Virus record (IMG/VR): IMGVR_UViG_3300032236_000773
Location: 1 to 43,828 of that record
Reading direction: 5' to 3' (one strand)
DNA from: a virus
DNA: 43,828 nt
A program made the position numbers and the translations under genes. Under the pieces are notes generated by a model. It was not told the DNA's origin. It saw only the letters and a list, made by a program, of their open reading frames with translations, and did not search any database. Shown here piece by piece: positions 6,694 through 14,331 of this stretch (its first letter is position 1; each line of letters begins with the position of its first letter).

Positions 6694-9414
6694 TTAGCTA
6701 CCCCTATGTAATATTTTTACTTTTTGTAATTGTGTATTTACTTTAACACCATCTAATAATACCGCTACTTTACCATTTGTTAAATCTTCTCTTAATCCAG
6801 TAATTTGTTCTAATAATTTATCTGATGAACTTTCTTTTCCACCACCAAAAATAGCATTTCCTGCACCTGCTGCAAATCCCATAACTGCTAACACAGGCAT
6901 CGCAAATGTGCTAGCTGCTCCTAATGCAATTAATGCAACTGATACAGCTGTTATTGCTGCTGCCAATCCAAACATAGGAGTTATCATATTTAATAATGGT
7001 GCCATATTTTTTGCTAATTGTGGTAATACACCAATCATTGATGAAATACCGGTTACAACATTTGTAAATGCTTCTGAAAATGCTTTTAATCCATACCCCG
7101 TAACTGCAATTGCTGTACCAAATAATAATAATATACCTGCTGCAGGAACTAATACTTCTGAAGCTGCTGTTAATGCTGAACTAATTGCAATTAACTGAGG
7201 TGTAAATAATTTTAATGCTAATCCTAATGTTCCTATTACTACTGCTGCTTTACCTAATGAACTCCATTCTACGGTATTAAATCCTTGAAATGCTTTTACT
7301 AAAATATATAATGCTACGGCAAACAAAACGATTGCAGCTGCTGCTATTAACATTGATTTTACATCAAATGCTTTTGTACCAGTCGATGCTTCTGTTGCAC
7401 CTTTAGATATACTACTTCCACCTAAATCTTTTGTTTTTTTAGTTGCTGCATCTAATGGTACTGTTCCACCTTTTGTTCTAATCATTTTACCTTGAGGTGA
7501 ATTTGCATCCCACATTTTTCCAGTTTTATCTGCTACCATGTTAGACCCACCCATACCAAATAAATTTGCAATCTTACTAACACCTAATTTAGCAGATTCT
7601 GCAACCCACATTCCCATTGCTTTTACACCATCCCACATTTTAACTACTAAACCACCTACACTATATTTGGTTCCCATCAATGCTAAATTCATTGCACCTG
7701 CACCTTGTATTACTAATCCAAATCCTTTAGCTAATTTACCCCCAATTGTATTACCCATATATTGTAAAAGTTCTGCTGTTCTACTATATATCTGATTTCC
7801 CACACCATTCATACCATTTAAGTCTTGTTGATGTGCCGCCATTTTTTGTAATTCATCTACTGAAACACCCAATGCTTTAGCCGTTGCTAACCTTTGGTAA
7901 TAATCCATTTTATTAAATTCTGCTATTCCACCTACTGCATTAAGTGCTTCTTTCATTGAACCTTCTATATCACCATTATATGCTAATTCTCTTGCTTTAT
8001 TTAAATTTATATTTTTACCCAAAAGAACAGATGCTTCCATTTCATCTTGTACTGATGTTTGGTAATCTAATAAATGGTCTGTTAGTTTAGCTGCTGTTGC
8101 TAAATTTATACCTAGCACTCCTGCTGCTACCGCTGCTTTTCCTATATTTTTTCCTGTACCATCCGTATATTTTGCAATAAACTCACTATTTTGAGCCATA
8201 TCTTGGAAAGCAGCTGCTGGCATTACACCATTTGCTATTGCTAATTGTTTTGCATATTCTCTAGTATTATTACCTACTTCTTGACTATTACCACTTAAAT
8301 ATCCAAATTCAGTTGCTAAATATCCAGCTTGCTCTGCACTTAAATCATAGTTTGCTGCTAACGTTCCCGCATCAATTGCACTTCCTAATGTAACTTTATT
8401 AACATTACCTAAATTTTTAGCCATTTCAAGAACGGCTTTACCTGCAGTTTCACCTAAAATTTTATCAATCAATAATGCTTCGGTTTTTATACCAACCATT
8501 GTAAATAAACCTACACCCATTGATTTACCTATCTTACCAAATCCATCTAAAATTTGCCCTACTATATATGCTATTACTCCAACTGCACCTTGCCAACTAC
8601 TAAGGAACATTTTTACACCATCTTTTACTTTTAAGATAGTTTTTTGCATTCCTTTTAAGTTTTCTCTAAGTTCTTCTTGTATTTCTTTTTGTAATTTAGA
8701 TTGAGATGATAGGTCGTCTGCTACTGCCAATTCATCCTTTTTACCTTTAATAATATTTTCTAGTATTTCTATTGATCTTTTATCTAATTTACCTTTTTGT
8801 TTTATTTTTTCAACTTGTTGTTCGTATAAACCAATTTCATCAGTAATTCTAGATTTTAAAATTGCTCTTTTTTCTACATCTTCTTCTGATAAACCTGCTA
8901 ATTCTGATGCTTTTAAACTTATAGATGCCATACCATCAGAAAAAGCTGATATTTGTTCTAATGCTTTTTTTCTTTGTAAGTTGGTATAATTTTCACTACT
9001 TGCAATTGATGCCGATACATCTTTTAATTTAAGACTATCCAATGCAATATTTTGTAATTCTGTTTTGCTACTTTTATATACTGAACTTAAACTACTCCAC
9101 GCATCAACCGATGTTTCTACATTCTTTTTAATATTAGCCTGTGTATCATCTAATTTTTTTGTAACGGCGTGTAATTTACTTGCTTCATTAGTTAATCTTT
9201 CGTATGCTGAATAGATTTTTTCTAATTGTGCTAACTCCGTTGTAGTTAATTTACCTTTTTTAGATAATAATTCGGTTTCTTTTTGATGTAATTTATTTCT
9301 TTTTTCCTGATTTTTAATATATGCTTCTATTAATTGGACATCTCTAGTTTCCAAACTAATATCAGTAGTGGATAATTGTGTTTTTGGAATTGTATTTCTT
9401 TTACTATTTGCCAT
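6694..9414 (-). CDS. Tail tape measure protein
   Basis: This is the longest protein of the baseplate operon (906 aa) and has tape-measure architecture. The N-terminal 30-260 is charged and coiled-coil-like with many Lys/Glu heptads. The centre is Ala/Gly-rich. Several long hydrophobic stretches follow at about 268-292, 688-709, 722-738, 752-775 and 815-848. The C-terminus is short and polar (SSDKLLEQITGLREDL onward). Tape measure proteins set tail length inside the tube and often form or enter a membrane pore during infection, which fits the hydrophobic segments. It follows the gp26/gp51-like pair and a 66-aa gene and precedes the tube initiator, as expected for a tail module. No peptidoglycan-hydrolase motif is apparent. 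The leader holds AAGG close to the ATG but no full SD. Confidence 0.85.
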   Translation of the reverse strand: MANSKRNTIPKTQLSTTDISLETRDVQLIEAYIKNQEKRNKLHQKETELLSKKGKLTTTELAQLEKIYSAYERLTNEASKLHAVTKKLDDTQANIKKNVETSVDAWSSLSSVYKSSKTELQNIALDSLKLKDVSASIASSENYTNLQRKKALEQISAFSDGMASISLKASELAGLSEEDVEKRAILKSRITDEIGLYEQQVEKIKQKGKLDKRSIEILENIIKGKKDELAVADDLSSQSKLQKEIQEELRENLKGMQKTILKVKDGVKMFLSSWQGAVGVIAYIVGQILDGFGKIGKSMGVGLFTMVGIKTEALLIDKILGETAGKAVLEMAKNLGNVNKVTLGSAIDAGTLAANYDLSAEQAGYLATEFGYLSGNSQEVGNNTREYAKQLAIANGVMPAAAFQDMAQNSEFIAKYTDGTGKNIGKAAVAAGVLGINLATAAKLTDHLLDYQTSVQDEMEASVLLGKNINLNKARELAYNGDIEGSMKEALNAVGGIAEFNKMDYYQRLATAKALGVSVDELQKMAAHQQDLNGMNGVGNQIYSRTAELLQYMGNTIGGKLAKGFGLVIQGAGAMNLALMGTKYSVGGLVVKMWDGVKAMGMWVAESAKLGVSKIANLFGMGGSNMVADKTGKMWDANSPQGKMIRTKGGTVPLDAATKKTKDLGGSSISKGATEASTGTKAFDVKSMLIAAAAIVLFAVALYILVKAFQGFNTVEWSSLGKAAVVIGTLGLALKLFTPQLIAISSALTAASEVLVPAAGILLLFGTAIAVTGYGLKAFSEAFTNVVTGISSMIGVLPQLAKNMAPLLNMITPMFGLAAAITAVSVALIALGAASTFAMPVLAVMGFAAGAGNAIFGGGKESSSDKLLEQITGLREDLTNGKVAVLLDGVKVNTQLQKVKILHRGS

Positions 9415-9428
9415 TAAAATGCCTTATA

Positions 9429-9629
9429 TTAATATCTACCAGATTCTAAATCTTTTCTAATTTTTTTTCCATCTTCTACATATTTGGCTAAACGATCTTT
9501 TAATCCTTTATCAATATTAGCTTTACGAATTTGTTTTAAAGCTTCATCTTCTTGTTTTTTATAAATTCTATTAAAAATATTATTTACCCAGTTATCTATT
9601 AAATCTTCTGTAAGTTTTATCATTCCCAT
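9429..9629 (-). CDS. Small charged protein before the tape measure
   Basis: I do not recognise this 66-aa protein. It is helical and strongly charged (EDLIDNWVNNIFNRIYKKQED, in two parts; KKIRKDLESGRY at the end), with no membrane segment. It begins 16 bases after a putative promoter motif and just after the hub/chaperone terminator, and ends 14 bases before the tape measure, so it is the first gene of the tape-measure-baseplate transcript. Two in-frame ATGs lie two codons apart (9629 and 9623); the first is taken. A tail assembly or tape-measure chaperone role would fit the position but is inference. Confidence 0.65.
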   Translation of the reverse strand: MGMIKLTEDLIDNWVNNIFNRIYKKQEDEALKQIRKANIDKGLKDRLAKYVEDGKKIRKDLESGRY

Positions 9630-9645
9630 TTCTATATAGTTTAAT

Positions 9646-9655
9646 TATAAATATC
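9646..9655 (-). promoter_or_regulatory. Putative promoter motif GATATTTATA before the tape-measure operon
   Basis: The coding strand reads GATATTTATA, 16 bases before the first ATG of the 66-aa gene and just after the terminator at 9667-9696. The terminator-then-motif order supports a new transcript start here. Confidence 0.55.
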
Positions 9656-9666
9656 ATATAAAACAA

Positions 9667-9696
9667 AAAGTTAGGAGTTTATCGTCTCCTAACTTT
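9667..9696 (-). terminator. Terminator overlapping the end of the gp51-like frame
   Basis: A perfect 11-bp stem (9667-9677 with 9686-9696) has an 8-nt loop and is followed on the minus strand by TTTTTGTTTT. The stop codon of the gp51-like frame lies in the loop (9679-9681), so coding sequence and terminator are overlaid. Confidence 0.8.
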
Positions 9697-9879
9697 ACTA
9701 TTTGCTTTTGATATTTCTTCGTTTTCTTTCTTTTTAATATCCAACAACATATTTGTATACATTCTTCTAATATGGAGTGGTAAATTATATACATCACTAA
9801 ATGTAAATCCACCATTACCTTGAAACACCAAAAAGAAAAGTTCTTCGTATAAATTTTTCTTATAATTAGGTGGTAGGGT
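9679..9879 (-). CDS. 51: gp51-like hub assembly protein in a frame without ATG (probable frameshift product)
   Basis: This frame is open for 66 codons after a T7 run and has no ATG at its 5' side; the frame is closed by a TAG at 9907-9909. Its protein starts TLPPNYKKNLYEELFFLVFQ, continues GNGGFTFSDVYNLPLHIRRMYTN and ends NSKVRRR. The pattern of a hydrophobic helix, GGF/W, DVYxxP and RRxY matches the small T4 gp51-type hub assembly proteins that follow gp26 in T4-like phages. It lies in the +1 (equivalently -2) frame relative to gp26, and the coding strand reads AAC TTT TTT TAC in gp26 frame at 9886-9880. Slippage there would give a gp26-gp51 fusion, as in the gpG-gpGT tail chaperones of other tailed phages. 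A homopolymer sequencing error or a non-ATG start are the alternatives. Confidence 0.65.
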   Translation of the reverse strand, partial: TLPPNYKKNLYEELFFLVFQGNGGFTFSDVYNLPLHIRRMYTNMLLDIKKKENEEISKANSKVRRR

Positions 9880-10690
9880 AAAAAAAGTTAATCCCGAATG
9901 GGATATCTAGTGCCTCCGCTTCACCGGTCACTTCTGATACAAATTCAAATTTTAAATTTAAATCAGGTGATATTGATTTAACATAGGTTCTAAATGCTTT
10001 AATATCTTTTGCTAAAAATTGATTTGTTACCCAGTTATTTACATAACCTCTATCTGAATTATCATTTACTGATATAATCATATATTTTAATCTTGTAGTA
10101 ACTTCACTTGTACTACCTTTACCTTTGGATAATCTAGCCAATGCTGCTAATTCATTTGTAATATCCTTTTCATCTTTGTGTGTTAATAATTTAAACACAA
10201 TTTTTGTTCCAGATGGTAATTCAAATGTGTATCTATTATCCGTAGTTAATAAAGAATAATCAATATCTTTAGTTTGTATTTCACTTAAATCAATTGTTAT
10301 TTTTTGTCTTTCTCCACTAAAAGGATCATTTATTTCTACATCATATTCATGTCCATATCCTAAAATTCTAGCTGCTAAATAAACCGCATTTTTATCACCG
10401 GTTACCATATCATCCGGATTAATATCTTTTTGAACTACAATCGATTCAAATAATTTATCTAATACAATACCTTTATTAATTAAATTTGTATCTGCTAAAA
10501 TATCTTCTTCTTTTGCTGTTAAATATTTTATTTCAACTGTTCCATTACTTAATGGATTTGATGCTGGATATACTTTACCTTCGGATGGTAATGAAATAAC
10601 TTGTGTTGGAAAATCAAATGTAGATTTTGTTTGTGTTTGATTTGTAACAATTGGACTTGATCCTCTTTGGATGTTTGTGTTTTCTTCCAT
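9866..10690 (-). CDS. 26: Baseplate hub subunit gp26-like (T4_baseplate family)
   Basis: This 274-aa protein has the hallmark N-terminal block of the T4 baseplate hub subunit family: VISLPSEGKVYP (31-42), NPLSNGTVEIKYLTAKEEDIL (two parts, 45-65), then NLINKGIVLDKLFESIVV (69-86). The middle has a beta layer (YDVEINDPFSGE, 116-127) and the end is IPFGINFFYPTT, close to the usual terminal FFWP. Its first 25 residues are Ser/Thr/Gln-rich and look disordered. It is 273-275 residues long, slightly more than T4 gp26. The last codons contain the T7 run at which translation may shift into the gp51-like frame, so two products are possible. The leader is ACAAACAAAAAGTTATT with no SD. Confidence 0.85.
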   Translation of the reverse strand: MEENTNIQRGSSPIVTNQTQTKSTFDFPTQVISLPSEGKVYPASNPLSNGTVEIKYLTAKEEDILADTNLINKGIVLDKLFESIVVQKDINPDDMVTGDKNAVYLAARILGYGHEYDVEINDPFSGERQKITIDLSEIQTKDIDYSLLTTDNRYTFELPSGTKIVFKLLTHKDEKDITNELAALARLSKGKGSTSEVTTRLKYMIISVNDNSDRGYVNNWVTNQFLAKDIKAFRTYVKSISPDLNLKFEFVSEVTGEAEALDIPFGINFFYPTT

Positions 10691-10727
10691 AATAACTTTT
10701 TGTTTGTTTTATATAACTATTTGTTTT

Positions 10728-11933
10728 TTAAATTTTTGTAAACCATCTTTCAATATCATCGTACCACATTTTCCAATTTTTTAATATTGATTTATTTTCT
10801 TTAGCAATTACTAAAGAATTTTCATACATTTGATTAAATTCAATTTCATCCATTCTATCTATTTCAACTAATCTTTTTGCAAAAAGTGACCACAATGGTA
10901 ATTTAGTTTCTGAAGTTTGTTTTATTATATCTTCTTCATTAATTTCTTTTTCAAATTCATTAATTAATTCTTCACCATATAAATCATAATCTATTTTAAA
11001 CCCCCAATTTTTTAATAATTTATAAGATATAATATCACTTAATAAAAATGGTTTTGCTGATAATATTGGTTTTAATGTTTTTTCTGTAAAATTTATTTGC
11101 CATTTTTCTATATCATCCCATATATTATACGTTTCCATAACAATATCAATTTTTGAATTAATACATAATTTATAAGTTTCTAACCAAAAATTACTTATTT
11201 CATTTAAAGTTCTACCTTTATCATTATATGTAATCCATTTTTTGTATTGTGCTTCTAAAAATTCAATATCATATTCATTAAAATAAGCTCTATCTATATT
11301 TTTAACAGTTATTAGTTCTTCATTATAAAATGATAAATTAGAATAATTTAAAAGTTCTTTTACTATTGATAATCTATCAATGTTTTCTCTATAAATACTA
11401 ATACCGAATCTACTATTTGCATTTAAAAAAAAATAATCATTATTATCAAACGTATCAACTAATGTAGGAATATCAACATAAAATGTTGAAATCCAAGTAG
11501 TAGGGTCAAATATTAAATTTTCATTATATTTAAAAAAACTAATGGGTGGTTTGAATAAATATTTAGTCATTTCTTTTTGAATTTCTAAATCTTTATATTC
11601 AACTTTATTTCTTTTTGCATCAATCCAATTTTGAAAAAGGTCTGAATTTGGACTAAATCCAAATACTATTATATCTACATTAAAATTATTATCATGTATT
11701 GATTTTAAAAAAGGTACTAAATTAGTATAATAATCTGGAACTATTACCCATTTTTTAAATTTTTTAACAAAAGCACTACATTCTTCTACGTTATTAAAAT
11801 TTGAAATAAGTGAATGACCTGGTGCTATAATTAATGGTAAATGTACTATTAAATTTTTTTTTGAATTTACTATTTGTTTTTCATATAAAGAACCTAAACT
11901 TCGTTGTCCGTATAAAACTAAAATTGAATCCAT
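10728..11933 (-). CDS. Glycosyltransferase-like protein, copy 2 of a tandem pair
   Basis: This 401-aa protein is a clear paralogue of the gene just upstream. Both start with a strand and Gly turn (ILVLYGQ) and share residue numbering through the conserved block KIDIVMETYNIW (261-272), FTEKTLKPILSAKPFLL (282-298) and LKNWGFKIDYDLYGEEL (307-323). The E-K-x-x-K-P...(A)K-P-F/C-L...L..W/GF pattern is found in GT-B-like glycosyltransferases and fucosyltransferase-like phage proteins, where it contributes to the donor-sugar site. The last 38 residues are nearly identical to the other copy (EFNQMYENS, then NWKMWYDDIERWF). The gene is visibly richer in A/T than the tail genes around it. The role is probably glycosylation of phage or host molecules, but donor and acceptor are unknown and the catalytic assignment is tentative. 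Confidence 0.6.
   Translation of the reverse strand: MDSILVLYGQRSLGSLYEKQIVNSKKNLIVHLPLIIAPGHSLISNFNNVEECSAFVKKFKKWVIVPDYYTNLVPFLKSIHDNNFNVDIIVFGFSPNSDLFQNWIDAKRNKVEYKDLEIQKEMTKYLFKPPISFFKYNENLIFDPTTWISTFYVDIPTLVDTFDNNDYFFLNANSRFGISIYRENIDRLSIVKELLNYSNLSFYNEELITVKNIDRAYFNEYDIEFLEAQYKKWITYNDKGRTLNEISNFWLETYKLCINSKIDIVMETYNIWDDIEKWQINFTEKTLKPILSAKPFLLSDIISYKLLKNWGFKIDYDLYGEELINEFEKEINEEDIIKQTSETKLPLWSLFAKRLVEIDRMDEIEFNQMYENSLVIAKENKSILKNWKMWYDDIERWFTKI
10739..10780. repeat. 42-bp direct repeat, copy A (3' end of the first glycosyltransferase-like paralogue)
   Basis: This 42-bp stretch is identical to 11959-12000, at the 3' ends of the two tandem paralogues. A second shared stretch (about 30 bp) lies about 30 bp further in. 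This is higher identity than in the rest of the pair and could be a site of homologous recombination or recent gene conversion. Confidence 0.85.
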
Positions 11934-11947
11934 TATATTATCTATCT

Positions 11948-13138
11948 TTAAATGTTAATAAACCATCTTTCAATATCATCGTACCACATTTTCCAATTTT
12001 GAAATATTTGTTTATTTTTATCTGCTATTTTTAAAGAATTTTCATACATTTGATTAAATTCATAATCTTCCATATTATCTAATTCATTTAATCTATTAGC
12101 AACTTTTGTAATATTAATATTAAATATATTTTCTAAATCATCTATATTTGCAGTATTAAAAAATTCAATTAAATCTTTACCATATAAATTTTCATCTATT
12201 TCAAACCCCCAATCAATAAATAATTTAAATGTTATAATATCCGTTATTAAACATGGTTTAGCTGCTAATAATGGTTTTAATAATTTTTCTGTAAAGTTTC
12301 TTTGCCATTTATTAATATCAAACCAAACATTAAAGGTTTCCATTACAATTTCTATTTTAGATTCAGAAAACATTCTGTACCCATCTAACCAAAATAATTT
12401 AAATTTATCAGGTACATGATGCCATTTATCATGTGTTACCCATTTATTATTTTCATCTGATATGTATTGTAATTTTTTATTATTAAATGGATTATTATTT
12501 GGTGCATTGACCGTTATAATAGCATTGTTTTTAAAATTACAATTATTAATATCTAATAATTTATCAATAATATTTAATCTATGTGAACAATGTCTATATA
12601 CATTAATACAAAATCTATTATTTGCATTTTTAAATAATTTGTCATCATTTTTAAATATTTCCTCAATCCAAGGTATTTCATTAATATAGGAAGATAACCA
12701 CAATGTTGGTTCAAAAATAGTTTCAGTATTATATAAAAAATAACTTATTGGTTTATTAATTAAATACGTTCTTATTTCATTTTGTATTTCTAAATCATCA
12801 TAATATCTTTGTTCAGTATTTGCTTTAATAAAATTTGTATAAATGTCACAGTTTACCGAAAAACAAAAATTAACTATTTTAAAATTAATTTTATTTTTAA
12901 TTAAGTTATTTATTAAATCTATTGGGTTAAAATAATTATCACCTATAATTACACATTTTGAAATGTCTTTTATAAAATCATAACATTCTTTTTTACTTTT
13001 AAAATCACAAATTAAATCACCACGTTTATCAAATATAATAGGTAAATGAAATACTATGTGATTATTGGAATTAGCTACACGTTTATCATACAAATTTTTT
13101 GCATTATTTTGTCCATATAAAACCAATATTTTTTCCAT
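11948..13138 (-). CDS. Glycosyltransferase-like protein, copy 1 of a tandem pair
   Basis: This 396-aa protein has the same layout as its neighbour: ILVLYGQ at the N-terminus, a Rossmann-like alternation of strands and helices in the first 100 residues (CVIIGDNYF, FKIVNFCFS), then KIEIVMETFNVW (261-272), FTEKLLKPLLAAKPCLI (282-298) and FIDWGFEIDENLYGKDL (307-323). There are no signal peptides or membrane segments, so both should act in the host cytoplasm. It ends 14 bases before the copy 2 ATG and starts 2 bases after the 190-aa gene, so all three are probably co-transcribed from the motif at 13731-13740. Asn/Ile/Lys-rich composition and extreme A/T content suggest a different history from the tail genes. 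Function is inferred from the EKxxKP motif only. Confidence 0.6.
   Translation of the reverse strand: MEKILVLYGQNNAKNLYDKRVANSNNHIVFHLPIIFDKRGDLICDFKSKKECYDFIKDISKCVIIGDNYFNPIDLINNLIKNKINFKIVNFCFSVNCDIYTNFIKANTEQRYYDDLEIQNEIRTYLINKPISYFLYNTETIFEPTLWLSSYINEIPWIEEIFKNDDKLFKNANNRFCINVYRHCSHRLNIIDKLLDINNCNFKNNAIITVNAPNNNPFNNKKLQYISDENNKWVTHDKWHHVPDKFKLFWLDGYRMFSESKIEIVMETFNVWFDINKWQRNFTEKLLKPLLAAKPCLITDIITFKLFIDWGFEIDENLYGKDLIEFFNTANIDDLENIFNINITKVANRLNELDNMEDYEFNQMYENSLKIADKNKQIFQNWKMWYDDIERWFINI
11959..12000. repeat. 42-bp direct repeat, copy B (3' end of the second glycosyltransferase-like paralogue)
   Basis: Identical to 10739-10780; see that entry. The copies are 1220 bp apart, so recombination between them would remove one complete paralogue and leave a functional hybrid. 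Confidence 0.85.
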
Positions 13139-13140
13139 AA

Positions 13141-13713
13141 TTATTCAGTACCACCTAAATCAATTTCATCTTCCCAATCTTTTACCGATTTTGCTTTTCT
13201 TTTTTTAAATTTTACTTCCGGATGGATTGCATGCTCTCTTTGATAATCCGATTGTGTTTTTGGTTTACGATGAAATGGTGATAAATCATCATTCCTTTGT
13301 GTTGTATATGGTTGGTATGTTGTATAAGTAACATTGCTACCTGATATTGGAAAATTTGCATTTGTTGTGGTTGTTAATGAACCAGTACCCCATGATACTA
13401 AACTAGGGTTATGAATTGTAATAGAACCATGTCCAGGTGTTGTTGTTAATGTGTATGGTGGATTCGTTGTTCCGGTAGTTCCCGTTCCATCACCACAATA
13501 TACTTTATACGGATTGTATGGGTCTAATGGTGTTGGTGTTATTGGTCCCATATTAGGTATTCCCCATCCACCTAATCCAATTGGAGTTCCAATATTATCA
13601 TTTACTTCTGCTAACTTTTCTTTTAATAAATCCCATTGTTTTGGAGTGGGAGAATACTCATGGCAACCTTCGGTAAACCCTTTTAGCCATATTGTAAATT
13701 CTTTTGATGTCAT
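13141..13713 (-). CDS. Unknown protein with an FTIWLKGF N-terminal module
   Basis: I cannot name this 190-aa protein. The first 40 residues (FTIWLKGFTEG, then PTPKQWDLLKEKLAEV) form a compact helical module seen at the N-terminus of small phage proteins of otherwise different sequence; its function is unknown to me. Residues 45-140 are Gly/Pro/Thr-rich, low in complexity and probably disordered or beta-repeat (GTGTTGTTNPPYT). The C-terminus is basic (KFKKRKAKSVKDWEDE). It lies between the tube terminator and the glycosyltransferase-like pair and has its own motif 17 bases upstream, so it heads the accessory transcript. It might be a structural or regulatory accessory protein. Confidence 0.6.
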   Translation of the reverse strand: MTSKEFTIWLKGFTEGCHEYSPTPKQWDLLKEKLAEVNDNIGTPIGLGGWGIPNMGPITPTPLDPYNPYKVYCGDGTGTTGTTNPPYTLTTTPGHGSITIHNPSLVSWGTGSLTTTTNANFPISGSNVTYTTYQPYTTQRNDDLSPFHRKPKTQSDYQREHAIHPEVKFKKRKAKSVKDWEDEIDLGGTE

Positions 13714-13730
13714 AACTATATATTTGTATA

Positions 13731-13740
13731 TATAAATATA
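13731..13740 (-). promoter_or_regulatory. Putative promoter motif TATATTTATA before the 190-aa gene
   Basis: The coding strand reads TATATTTATA, 17 bases before the ATG and right after the tube terminator at 13751-13779. The order terminator, motif, gene supports a transcript start. Confidence 0.55.
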
Positions 13741-13750
13741 ACGAAAATAA

Positions 13751-13779
13751 AAAAGGGAAACAAATATTGTCTCCCTTTT
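13751..13779 (-). terminator. Terminator after the tail tube gene
   Basis: The 8-bp outer stem AAAAGGGA/TCCCTTTT (13751-13758 with 13772-13779) continues into a 4-bp inner stem ACAA/TTGT after one mismatch. T-rich sequence follows on the minus strand. It lies about 20 bases past the tube stop codon and probably ends the sheath-tube message. Confidence 0.8.
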
Positions 13780-13800
13780 CTTTTTATATCTTTCTTTAGA

Positions 13801-14289
13801 TTAGAATTCTAAGATTGCGTAATCATAAGTAATAGTTAATGTAATCATAACTGGATCATTTGAACTCCAATCTACATCACCAAACTCAGCTGCTGAAATC
13901 CATGCTCCTACTAATTTCCATTGTTCTACTTTATCACCCACAGGTCCTAACATATAGAAATCGATATTCTTTTTGTAGAAATCTGCATAACCGTCTCTAC
14001 CAGTGATAGATTCGTGAGATGTTCTAATCCACTCCATTACCGATTGTGCACCACTTGGTACAATTGGATCGTATAATGTAATAGTAATATCAGTCCAATT
14101 TGATTTACCTTTAATTTTTCTCTTTAAGTTGATATGATCTAATTCTACAACTTCACTTTCTAACTTAGGTCTGTTTGCTGTTTTTATCATGTAAGATGGA
14201 ATACCATCGATTTCCATAATAAAACGGTTTGCTAACTTTGGTTCAAAGTTGGTATAAAATATCTTATCAAATGATAATACGTCAGCCAT
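13801..14289 (-). CDS. 19: Tail tube protein gp19
   Basis: This 162-aa protein polymerises into the rigid inner tail tube through which DNA passes. The sequence fits the T4 gp19 family: FEPKLANRFIMEIDGIPSYM (15-34), the charged loop KRKIKGKSNWTDITITLYDP (56-75, slightly longer in full), VMEWIRTSHES (84-94), DFYMLGPVGDKVEQWKLVG (110-128) and SAAEFGDVDWSSNDPVMITL (132-151). Length is right for gp19 (T4: 163 aa). It directly follows the sheath, the usual order. The leader has AAAGGAG followed by 8 bases before the ATG, one of the best SD-like sequences in the window, and a motif variant (14311-14320) further up. Very high expression is expected. Confidence 0.93.
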   Translation of the reverse strand: MADVLSFDKIFYTNFEPKLANRFIMEIDGIPSYMIKTANRPKLESEVVELDHINLKRKIKGKSNWTDITITLYDPIVPSGAQSVMEWIRTSHESITGRDGYADFYKKNIDFYMLGPVGDKVEQWKLVGAWISAAEFGDVDWSSNDPVMITLTITYDYAILEF

Positions 14290-14310
14290 TGTTTATTCTC
14301 CTTTACTTAT

Positions 14311-14320
14311 TATAAGTATA
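14311..14320 (-). promoter_or_regulatory. Putative promoter motif variant TATACTTATA before the tube gene
   Basis: The coding strand reads TATACTTATA, 21 bases before the ATG, with one base different from the common form. It would allow extra tube transcripts beyond sheath read-through. Confidence 0.4.
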
Positions 14321-14331
14321 TCTTTTTTTAA

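Noticed and set aside
6694-9414. Membrane transporter, based on several hydrophobic segments
   Set aside because: Gene position in the tail module, coiled-coil N-terminus and length fit a tape measure protein; hydrophobic segments are usual in those.
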